A stretch of 14,166 nucleotides of DNA, from the NCBI GenBank assembly GCA_034434235.1, contig DAOTZV010000056.1, positions 1 to 14,166 on the forward strand, given 5' to 3'. The notes beneath the pieces are model-generated. The model did not search any database and was not told the DNA's origin. It saw nothing but the letters and a program-made list of their open reading frames with translations. Positions within the stretch are counted from its first letter, which is position 1, and each line of letters starts with the position of its first letter. Source of the DNA: CAKZKT01 sp034434235. GTDB taxonomy: Bacteria; Chloroflexota; Anaerolineae; CG2-30-64-16. This document shows positions 1 through 6,361 of this stretch, piece by piece. The translations under genes and the position numbers were made by a program.

Positions 1-813
1 AAGGAGCTGAACGAGCTGCGCCAGCAGGTCACCGACATGGTCGCAAGCATCGGCGGGCTCTATCTGGTCTTCAACTCGACGGTCTACCCTTCCACCTTCG
101 GCGAGATCCCCGACGTGGTGCGCTGGGGCCAGCAGAACTTCGGCCGGGTCCACGGCCTGGTGTTCATCACCTACCGCACCGCGGCCTACGAAACCAGCAT
201 CGCCACCGACGCCTTCGACCAGCAGGTGGATCTGCGCAAGTTGAGCTATGTGCGAGACCGCTTCGACGAGAAGTTCATCACCTCGCCCGAAGTGTACGCG
301 CTGCTCAAGGAGACCGTGCCCGCATATGAAGCGGCCGGCTACCTGGGCGGCAGCATCCGGCACGACTCTTACAAATGGCTCGCGGCCGCGATGATCGGCT
401 CGCGGCGCGCGGTCTACGGCTCGGTCGGCAAGGTGGGCATGGAGGTGGCGCAGGTGGGGCATCACCTGCTCAAGGGCACCTACCTGGCGTACCTTTCGCA
501 GGCCAAGATCGGCCGCAAGGTGTTCCTGCTGGCGCCCTGGGACAAGGCCGTGCGTCAGGCGGCCCGGCGCTGGTTGGCCGACATCGTCCGGCATCCGACG
601 CGGCTGTTCGACGGCATCTACGTGCAGAGCATCGGCATCATCCAGGCGCCCGACCTGTTGCCCGATGGCCGCGCCGACATGTGCGATAGCTGCCCCGACA
701 TCACCTACTACGAGGGCCAGCTCGTCAACTCGTGCCGGCTGGACGAATATCGCCTCTTCGGCGGCTTCCTGACGGTGGTCGAGAAGAAACCGGCCGGCGT
801 GGAGAATCCCTGA
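1..813 (+). CDS. C-terminal part of a probable radical SAM enzyme (5' end outside window)
   Basis: The frame is open from base 1, so the gene begins upstream; an ATG at 37 is internal and lies inside continuous coding sequence (KELNELRQQVTDMVAS). About 270 residues are visible. The start reads like the lower half of a radical SAM TIM barrel (LYLVFNSTVYPSTFGEIPDVV, followed by VHGLVFITYR). Near the end there is a Cys cluster, MCDSCPD, followed by NSCRLDEYR about 16 residues later. This resembles auxiliary iron-sulfur or metal-binding tails of such enzymes. The CxxxCxxC cluster that would prove a radical SAM enzyme is not in the window, so the family call is recognition of the C-terminal half only. 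The substrate is unknown. The nitroreductase gene begins 9 bases after the stop, so the two are probably cotranscribed. No signal peptide or membrane helix is seen in this part. Confidence 0.55.
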   Translation, partial: KELNELRQQVTDMVASIGGLYLVFNSTVYPSTFGEIPDVVRWGQQNFGRVHGLVFITYRTAAYETSIATDAFDQQVDLRKLSYVRDRFDEKFITSPEVYALLKETVPAYEAAGYLGGSIRHDSYKWLAAAMIGSRRAVYGSVGKVGMEVAQVGHHLLKGTYLAYLSQAKIGRKVFLLAPWDKAVRQAARRWLADIVRHPTRLFDGIYVQSIGIIQAPDLLPDGRADMCDSCPDITYYEGQLVNSCRLDEYRLFGGFLTVVEKKPAGVENP

Positions 814-822
814 CATCCGCCC

Positions 823-1632
823 ATGTCGCTCGATCTCAACCCCATCACCTTCATCCGCAGCCTGTGGCGCATCCTGGCCGGCCGGCCGCATGTGCCGCCA
901 TCGCTTCAGGACAACGCGCTGCTCATGACGATCCTGCGCCGGCGGAGCGTGCGCAGCTTCAGCGACCGGCCGATCTCCGACGATGTGTTCGCGGCCATCC
1001 TGGAGGCCGGCCGGCTGGCGCCTTCGACCGTCAACCTGCAGACCTGGTCGTTCATCACCTTCACGGCCGCCACGTGGCGGGCGACCTTCGGCGCCGGTTT
1101 GCCCTTTGGCGGCCAGCGCGCGGTGTTGGTGTTGGCCGATACCAGCCGCTACGCTGAGCTGGCCGAGGCCTTCCCGCATACCCCGCTGGTGATGTACACG
1201 ATGGCGGTCATCAACGCGTCGCTGGCGGCCATGAACATGAACCTGGCGGCCGAGGCGCTCGGCGTCTCCTCGGTGATGCTCTCCGAGACGGGGCGCAGCG
1301 GCTTCCTGGATCTCGGCTACCTGCGGGAGACCCTGCAGCTTCCCCCCGGCGTCGTTCCGCTGATGACGATCGTGTTCGGCTATGCGCGCGGCCCCTATCC
1401 GCCGATGCCGCCCAAGCTGCCGCTCGACCAGATCTGCGCGGAGGCGCGCTATCGGCGCACCGACCCGGCCGCGGTGTCGGAGTGGCTGGCGCAGATGGTG
1501 GCGGGCTACAAGGCCAGCCATCTGCTGTCGTCGTTCGACGCCCAACTGAAGATCTATCGCAGCAAGATCGGCCGGGCCGAGGCCGATCTGCGTGCGGTGG
1601 TGTTCGGCGGGAACCCGCCGGCCGATTTATGA
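823..1632 (+). CDS. nitroreductase family FMN-dependent oxidoreductase
   Basis: A 269-residue protein of the nitroreductase superfamily: flavin enzymes that use NAD(P)H to reduce nitro, quinone or other conjugated substrates in the cytoplasm. The N-terminal FMN-phosphate-binding signature RRRSVRSF is at residues 40-46, after a 35-residue leader that is longer than usual. The segment APSTVNLQTWSF (66-77) is the typical ring-contacting APSxxNxQ-type motif. LAAEALGVSSVM (141-152) and a PPGVVPLMTIVFGY segment (174-187) match the dimer-swapped helix and the closing strand. About 80 residues follow the core, also longer than average. The ATG at 823 follows the upstream stop by 9 bases and has no good Shine-Dalgarno, which suggests translation coupled to the radical SAM gene. 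The real substrate cannot be told from sequence; a redox partner role for the upstream enzyme is possible but unproven. Confidence 0.85.
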   Translation: MSLDLNPITFIRSLWRILAGRPHVPPSLQDNALLMTILRRRSVRSFSDRPISDDVFAAILEAGRLAPSTVNLQTWSFITFTAATWRATFGAGLPFGGQRAVLVLADTSRYAELAEAFPHTPLVMYTMAVINASLAAMNMNLAAEALGVSSVMLSETGRSGFLDLGYLRETLQLPPGVVPLMTIVFGYARGPYPPMPPKLPLDQICAEARYRRTDPAAVSEWLAQMVAGYKASHLLSSFDAQLKIYRSKIGRAEADLRAVVFGGNPPADL

Positions 1633-1647
1633 GTCTCATCTACACCA

Positions 1648-1656
1648 TGCTATAAT
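1648..1656 (+). promoter_or_regulatory. extended -10 promoter for the glycosyltransferase group
   Basis: TGCTATAAT is a perfect TATAAT hexamer (1651-1656) with the TGn extension directly before it. It stands in the AT-richer gap just after the nitroreductase stop. There is no convincing -35 box 17 bases upstream, which is normal for extended -10 promoters. Transcription would start near 1663, giving a leader of about 25 bases that carries the AGGAGG at 1675. Confidence 0.6.
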
Positions 1657-1674
1657 GAGGCCGGCCAATACATC

Positions 1675-1680
1675 AGGAGG
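1675..1680 (+). promoter_or_regulatory. Shine-Dalgarno that fixes a TTG start
   Basis: AGGAGG lies 7 bases before the TTG at 1688. The in-frame GTG at 1682 is only 1 base away, too close to be used, and an in-frame ATG at 1592 lies inside the nitroreductase gene and upstream of the promoter. The site therefore selects TTG 1688 as the start. Confidence 0.75.
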
Positions 1681-1687
1681 CGTGTTC

Positions 1688-2650
1688 TTGGAGCATCGTC
1701 CGAAACTGCGTTGCAGCGTGGGGGTGACCGCCTACAACGAAGAGGCAAACATCGGCCCGCTGCTGGATGCGCTGCTGAATCAACACCTGCACGACGTGGA
1801 GATCACCGAGATCATCGTGATCGCCAGCGGCTGCACCGACAACACGGTGCCCATCGTCGAACGCTACGCCGCGGAAAATCCCCTCATCAAGCTGATCGTC
1901 CAGCCCAGGCGCGAAGGCAAGACGGCCGCGATCAACCTCTTCCTGGCCCATGCGCGCGAAGATATCTGCGTGCTCGAGAGCGGCGACACCCTGCCGGCCG
2001 AGGATTCGGTCGAGCACCTGGTGCGCATGTTCGCCGACCCGACCGTGGGCATGGTCGGCGCGCACAAGGTGCCGGTGAACACGCCCGATCACCTGGTGGG
2101 CCTCTTCACGCACCTGCGGCTGCGCCTGGAACACCAGCTCTGCCTGGAGATCCCGCGGCTGGGCGAGATGATCGCGTTTCGCAAGGTGCTGGATCGCATC
2201 CCGCCCGACGTGGCCATGGACGAGGCGTTCGTCGAGGCGTTCATCATCCAGCGCGGGATGAGCGTGCGCTACGCGCCGGACGCGGTGGTCTACAACACCG
2301 GGCCCGATACGATCAGCGATTTCGTCCGCCAGCGCCGGCGCAACCATGCCGGCCATCTCTATCTCAAATCCAAGTACGGCTACGCGGTCTCCAGCATCCA
2401 AAACACGCGCGTGGCCAGGGTCGCGCTGAAGGAGCTGTGGGGGGCCATCCGGCTGATCTGGGCGCTGTTCCTTCTGGCCGTGCTCGAAGGCTGGTCGCGG
2501 CTGTTGGGCTGGTACGACTTCGCCATCAAGAAGGAACGGCATGTGGTCTGGGATATGGCCTGGACGCAGAAGGCCAACGTCGAGGCCGAACGCCATCAGG
2601 CGGCCGAGAGCGACGATCTGCAGCCGACCGCGCTGGCACGCAAGGCATGA
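1688..2650 (+). CDS. family 2 glycosyltransferase
   Basis: With TTG 1688 as start the protein has 320 residues. It opens with the GT-A nucleotide-binding strand CSVGVTAYNEEANI (residues 9-22), followed by ASGCTDNT, the usual SxxxDxT element. REGKTAAIN (75-83) matches the R/K-G-K-A/N loop. The acidic metal-binding position reads ESGDT around residue 100 rather than the common DADT. MDEAFVEAF near 177-185 is in the place of the catalytic base, and QRRRN (215-219) replaces the QxxRW motif of processive enzymes. A hydrophobic stretch at about 251-272 could be a single membrane anchor. The enzyme presumably moves a sugar from a nucleotide sugar to a lipid or other acceptor at the membrane; donor and acceptor are unknown. 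The next gene, a YbhN-type membrane protein, starts on the base after the stop, so both probably act in one cell-envelope or glycolipid pathway. Confidence 0.85.
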   Translation: MEHRPKLRCSVGVTAYNEEANIGPLLDALLNQHLHDVEITEIIVIASGCTDNTVPIVERYAAENPLIKLIVQPRREGKTAAINLFLAHAREDICVLESGDTLPAEDSVEHLVRMFADPTVGMVGAHKVPVNTPDHLVGLFTHLRLRLEHQLCLEIPRLGEMIAFRKVLDRIPPDVAMDEAFVEAFIIQRGMSVRYAPDAVVYNTGPDTISDFVRQRRRNHAGHLYLKSKYGYAVSSIQNTRVARVALKELWGAIRLIWALFLLAVLEGWSRLLGWYDFAIKKERHVVWDMAWTQKANVEAERHQAAESDDLQPTALARKA

Positions 2651-3628
2651 ATGGCCGTCCTGAAAGCCCCCTCGATGCGCGATAGAGCCACAACGCTCCT
2701 CAAAGCCATCATCAGCCTGGCGCTGATCGTCATCGTCTTCAGCCGGGTAGACCTGGCCGCGGTGACGACGCAGCTGGCCGCGGCGAACCCGTGGCCGGTG
2801 CTGCTCGCGCTCTTCTTCTACCTGTTGGCCATTGCGGTCAATGCGGCCAAGTGGCTGGTGTTGCTGCGCGCCCAGGGCGTGCGCGTGCCGTTCGGCGAGC
2901 TGTTGCAAATGCAGTTCGTCGGCTTCTTCTTCAACAATTTCCTGCCGGCCAACGTCGGCGGCGACGTGATGCGCGGCTACACCCTGGCGCGTTACACCGA
3001 TCGGCGGACCCATGCCGCGGTCTCGGTGGTGGTGGATCGCCTCGTCGGCCTGCTCGCCTACATGAGCACCGCCGCGCTCGCCGCGTTCATCCTGGTGAGC
3101 GTGACCGGCCGCCGCGACCTGGAGGCGGTGGAAGGGGTGGCGGCCCTGTCGCTGGCCGTGTTGGCGATCGGCTTCGGCGTCCTGTTGAGCCGCCGGCTGC
3201 GGGCGTTGCTCTCGCAGCTGTTCGGCTGGCGCTTCCTGCGGCCGCTGGCGCCGATCTGGCAGGGGATCTCCGACGCGCTCAACGCATACCGCTTCCGCTA
3301 CGCCGCGCTGGCGGCCGCGTTCGGCATCGGCCTGATCGGCATCCTCTGCACGACGATCGTCAACTGGTCCCTGTCGCAGGCGGTCGGCGGGCTGATGTCG
3401 CTGCCGGCGATCCTGCTCTTCAACCCGCTCATCGCGCTGGTGCTGATGTTGCCGATCTCCATCGGTGGGCTGGGCCTGAACCAAGCGGCCTATCCCTTCT
3501 TCTACGGCCTGGGGGGTGTGCCCGCCGACCACGCGGTGGCCGTCTCGGTGCTCATGCAGGCGATCATCATCACGGGGAGCCTGCCGGGCGGGGTCTTCTG
3601 GTTGCGCGATAAGGAGCGGCGCGCCTGA
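2651..3628 (+). CDS. YbhN/UPF0104-type integral membrane protein (lysylphosphatidylglycerol synthase TM region family)
   Basis: A 325-residue polytopic protein with about eight hydrophobic segments, the first at residues 16-30. It carries the family hallmark NNFLPANVGGDVMRGY (95-110), the VDRLVGL segment (128-134) and the late PISIGGLGLNQAAYPFFY element. This family is the membrane half of MprF-like proteins and includes stand-alone members next to glycosyltransferases. Roles in moving or modifying lipids across the membrane have been proposed, but no activity can be read here. The start ATG touches the glycosyltransferase TGA (2648-2650) with no space and in the same frame, so translation is surely coupled. 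The soluble aminoacyl-transferase domain of MprF is absent. An ATG at 2675 (MRDRATT) is a possible alternative start. Confidence 0.85.
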   Translation: MAVLKAPSMRDRATTLLKAIISLALIVIVFSRVDLAAVTTQLAAANPWPVLLALFFYLLAIAVNAAKWLVLLRAQGVRVPFGELLQMQFVGFFFNNFLPANVGGDVMRGYTLARYTDRRTHAAVSVVVDRLVGLLAYMSTAALAAFILVSVTGRRDLEAVEGVAALSLAVLAIGFGVLLSRRLRALLSQLFGWRFLRPLAPIWQGISDALNAYRFRYAALAAAFGIGLIGILCTTIVNWSLSQAVGGLMSLPAILLFNPLIALVLMLPISIGGLGLNQAAYPFFYGLGGVPADHAVAVSVLMQAIIITGSLPGGVFWLRDKERRA

Positions 3629-3632
3629 AAAG

Positions 3633-3653
3633 GCTGGGGGCTGGAAGCTGGAG
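3633..3653 (+). repeat. three tandem heptamers GCTGGRR
   Basis: The 31-base gap between the membrane protein and the peptidase holds three head-to-tail 7-mers: GCTGGGG, GCTGGAA and GCTGGAG. The last one runs into a G run and supplies the GGAGG ribosome binding site of the peptidase. Short heptameric repeats of this kind occur in gaps of several bacterial phyla. A second heptamer family stands at 9782-9850. Confidence 0.6.
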
Positions 3654-3659
3654 GGGGGT

Positions 3660-5594
3660 ATGAGCGGACCGATTGTGGCGCCGTATGGCGCCTGGAGATC
3701 GCCCATCACGGCCGATCTGATCGTCGCCGGCACGGTCCGGCTGGGGCAGATCGCGCTCGACGGGGCCGACGTGTATTGGAACGAGGGCCGACCGACCGAG
3801 GGCGGCCGCAACGTGATCGTGCGCCGCACGCCGGACGGCCGCACGGCCGACGTGACCCCGGCGCCGTTCAACGCGCGCACGCGCGTCCACGAGTACGGCG
3901 GCGGCGAGTATCTCGTCCACGACGGGGTCGTGTATTTCGCGAACTTTGCCGATCAGCGGCTCTATCGCCAGGAGCGGGGCGCCGCGCCGCAGCCGATCAC
4001 GCCCGCGGCCGCGCTGCGCTACGCCGACGCGGTGATGGACGCCCCCCGCGGCCGGCTGATCTGCGTGCGCGAGGATCACACCGCGGCCGACCGCGAGGCG
4101 ATCAACGCGCTCGTCGGCGTGCGCGCGGGTGGCGATGAGGGGGGCGGCCAGGTGCTGGTGAGCGGTGCCGACTTCTACGCCAGCCCCCGCCTCAGCCCCG
4201 ACGGCCGCCGGCTGGCGTGGCTCGCCTGGAACCACCCGAACATGCCCTGGGACGGCTGCGAGCTGTGGGTGGCCGACGTGCAGCCCGACGGCGCGCTGGC
4301 GGGGGCTACTTTGGTCGCCGGCGGCCCGGCCGAATCCATCTTCCAACCGGAATGGTCGGCCGACGGCGCGCTCTATTTCGTCTCCGACCGGACGGGCTGG
4401 TGGAACCTCTATCGCTGGCGCGATGGCCGCGTCGAGCCGCTGTGCGAGATGGCCGCCGAGTTCGGATTGCCGCAATGGGTCTTCGGCATGTCCACCTACG
4501 CCTTCGTCGCGGCCGACCGCATCGCGTGCGCGTACACGCAAGGTGGCGTCTGGCGCCTGGCGTTGCTCGATACGACGACGAAAGCCTTCACGCCGCTCGA
4601 TCTGCCCTACACGGAGATCGGCGGGGTGCGCGGGGGCAACGGATGCGCGGTCTTCACCGCGGCTTCTCCCACCGCGGCCGCGGCCATCGTCCGCCTCGAT
4701 CTGTCCACGGGGCAAATCGAAGTGTTGCGCCGGTCGAGCCAGGTCACGGTGGATGCGGGCTACCTCTCGGTGCCGCAGCCGATCGAGTTCCCGACCGAGG
4801 GCGGCCTGACCGCGCACGCGCTCTACTATCCGCCGACCAACCGCGACTACCGCGCGCCGGAGGGCGAACGGCCGCCGCTGCTCGTCCTCAGCCACGGCGG
4901 CCCGACCGGCGCCACCTCGTCCGCGCTGAGCCTGGGCCTGCAATTCTGGACCAGCCGCGGCTTCGCGGTGGTGGATGTCAACTACGGCGGCAGCACGGGC
5001 TACGGCCGGGCCTATCGGGAGCGGCTTAACGGCCGTTGGGGCATCGTGGACGTGGACGATTGCGTCAACGCGGCGCGCTATCTGGCCGGCCGAGGCCTGG
5101 CCGACGCCAATCGCCTGGCGATCCGCGGGGGCAGCGCGGGCGGCTACACCACCCTGGCCGCGCTCACCTTCCGGGACGTCTTCAAGGCCGGGGCGAGCCA
5201 CTTCGGCGTCAGCGACCTGGAGGCGCTGGCGACCGACACCCACAAGTTCGAGTCGCGCTATCTGGATCGGCTGGTGGGGCCATATCCCGAACGCCGCGAT
5301 CTCTACGTGGCGCGCTCGCCGATCCACTTCACCGAACGACTGGCGACCCCGTTGATCCTGTTCCAGGGACTGGAGGATCGGGTGGTGCCGCCGGACCAGG
5401 CCGAGAAGATGTTCGCCGCGGTCAAGGCCAAGGGGTTGCCGGTGGCGTATGTGCCGTTCGCGGGAGAGCAACACGGCTTCCGCAAGGCCGAGAACATCAA
5501 GCGCGCGCTGGAGGCCGAGCTGTATTTCTACGCGCGCATCTTCGGCTTCGAGCCGGCCGACGAAATCGAGCCGGTGCCGATCGAGAACCTGTAG
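3660..5594 (+). CDS. S9 family serine peptidase (prolyl oligopeptidase / acylaminoacyl-peptidase type)
   Basis: The ATG at 3660 has GGAGG 5 bases upstream (3650-3654), giving 644 residues; a longer in-frame start at 3516 would overlap the membrane protein and is rejected. The first 380 or so residues are a beta-propeller with repeated strands (for example YWNEG, RLSPDGRRLAWLAW, LYFVSDRTGWWNLYRW). The signature TRVHEYGGGEY, common in S9C-type enzymes, lies near residue 75. The C-terminal alpha/beta-hydrolase domain has the oxyanion strip HGGPTG (412-417), the nucleophile elbow GGSAGG with Ser492, Asp573 in LEDRVVP and His605 in EQHGF, so the catalytic triad is complete. No signal peptide is seen, so it is probably cytoplasmic and cleaves short peptides. 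The HD-domain gene starts 5 bases after the stop. The exact substrate class (dipeptidyl, acylaminoacyl or oligopeptidyl) is not decidable. Confidence 0.9.
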   Translation: MSGPIVAPYGAWRSPITADLIVAGTVRLGQIALDGADVYWNEGRPTEGGRNVIVRRTPDGRTADVTPAPFNARTRVHEYGGGEYLVHDGVVYFANFADQRLYRQERGAAPQPITPAAALRYADAVMDAPRGRLICVREDHTAADREAINALVGVRAGGDEGGGQVLVSGADFYASPRLSPDGRRLAWLAWNHPNMPWDGCELWVADVQPDGALAGATLVAGGPAESIFQPEWSADGALYFVSDRTGWWNLYRWRDGRVEPLCEMAAEFGLPQWVFGMSTYAFVAADRIACAYTQGGVWRLALLDTTTKAFTPLDLPYTEIGGVRGGNGCAVFTAASPTAAAAIVRLDLSTGQIEVLRRSSQVTVDAGYLSVPQPIEFPTEGGLTAHALYYPPTNRDYRAPEGERPPLLVLSHGGPTGATSSALSLGLQFWTSRGFAVVDVNYGGSTGYGRAYRERLNGRWGIVDVDDCVNAARYLAGRGLADANRLAIRGGSAGGYTTLAALTFRDVFKAGASHFGVSDLEALATDTHKFESRYLDRLVGPYPERRDLYVARSPIHFTERLATPLILFQGLEDRVVPPDQAEKMFAAVKAKGLPVAYVPFAGEQHGFRKAENIKRALEAELYFYARIFGFEPADEIEPVPIENL

Positions 5595-5599
5595 CGCCG

Positions 5600-6241
5600 A
5601 TGGACGCGCCGATTTCCGTTGCGGCCGCGGCCGGGCTGTACGCCGCGGCCGGCAGCAGCCACGACTTCGCCCACGTCCTGCGCGTGACCGCGCTGGCCGA
5701 GCGCATCGCGCGGGCCGAAGGGGCCGACCTGGCGATCGTGCGCACTGCGGCGTTGTTGCACGACATCGCCGAGAGCAGCGGCCGGGCCGATCACCATCTG
5801 CGCGGCGCGGAGCGGGCGCGCGAGCTGCTGGCCGATCAGCCGGCGGAATTCGTCGAGGCGGTGGCGCACGCCATTGCCGCGCACCGCTTCCGGGCGGGGC
5901 CGGCCCCGGCCACGCTGGAAGCGCAGGTGGTCTTCGATGCCGACAAGCTGGACATCACCGGCGCGATCGGGGTGGCGCGCGCGTTCGCCTATGCGGGGGA
6001 GCACGGCAACGCGCTGTGGACCGCCCCCTGGCGCGCGATCGCGGCGGAGGGCGGCGACGCGTTGAGCCGGCCGGCCGCGCTCGGGCCGGCCTACACCCCA
6101 AGCCATGAGTTCGTCTACAAGTTGCATCGCATCGGCGAGCGGCTCTACACGGCCACCGCGCGCGCCATCGCCCGCGAACGCGAGGCGTTCATGGTCGCGT
6201 TCTTCGACCGGCTGGACGAGGAGGTCGTCGGCCTCGCCTGA
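5600..6241 (+). CDS. HD-domain phosphohydrolase
   Basis: A 213-residue protein of the HD superfamily (YedJ/RpfG-unrelated small type), metal-dependent phosphohydrolases acting on nucleotides or similar phosphates. Metal ligands follow the family order: His25 in SHDFAHVLRV, His54-Asp55 in LLHDIAE, and Asp115 in FDADKLD; His95 is a further conserved histidine. The start ATG at 5600, 5 bases after the peptidase stop, is chosen because the open frame upstream only shadows the peptidase gene. Its Shine-Dalgarno is weak, which suggests coupling to the peptidase. Family members near this size are often annotated only as 'HD domain protein'. The substrate is unknown, and the neighbours do not narrow it. 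Confidence 0.85.
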   Translation: MDAPISVAAAAGLYAAAGSSHDFAHVLRVTALAERIARAEGADLAIVRTAALLHDIAESSGRADHHLRGAERARELLADQPAEFVEAVAHAIAAHRFRAGPAPATLEAQVVFDADKLDITGAIGVARAFAYAGEHGNALWTAPWRAIAAEGGDALSRPAALGPAYTPSHEFVYKLHRIGERLYTATARAIAREREAFMVAFFDRLDEEVVGLA

Positions 6242-6254
6242 AAGCTCGTACGGG

Positions 6255-6270
6255 TATGACGTAAGTCATA
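6255..6270. promoter_or_regulatory. perfect 16-bp palindrome, candidate operator of the Ca2+ ATPase gene
   Basis: TATGAC-GTAA-GTCATA is an exact inverted repeat with 6-bp arms in the 120-base gap before the ATPase. Its size and placement suit a dimeric repressor or activator. I see no clear sigma70 promoter around it, so its relation to the transcription start is unknown. The regulator is not identified in the window. Confidence 0.4.
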
Positions 6271-6361
6271 GTCAAACAGGACGTGACTGATCTAAAGTGG
6301 TACGAAAAACCACAAGCTCCTTGAATTCTTTTAGCGACTTTGAACTGACAGGAGAGCGTTC

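Noticed and set aside
1673..3880. A 735-codon open frame on the minus strand
   Set aside because: It lies antisense to the glycosyltransferase and membrane protein, is rich in Arg, Gln, His and Asp with no recognisable domain, and is the usual shadow of GC-rich third positions.
3570..5474. A 634-codon open frame on the minus strand
   Set aside because: Antisense to the S9 peptidase, low-complexity Arg/Ala/Val composition and no motif; the peptidase has a complete catalytic triad.
6297..6313. Small hairpin GTGGT-7-ACCAC in the ATPase leader
   Set aside because: Only 5 bp of stem and no T run; expected by chance and not placed to hide the ribosome binding site.
6321..6349. TTGAAT as a -35 box before the ATPase
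   Set aside because: No hexamer resembling TATAAT lies 16-18 bases downstream.
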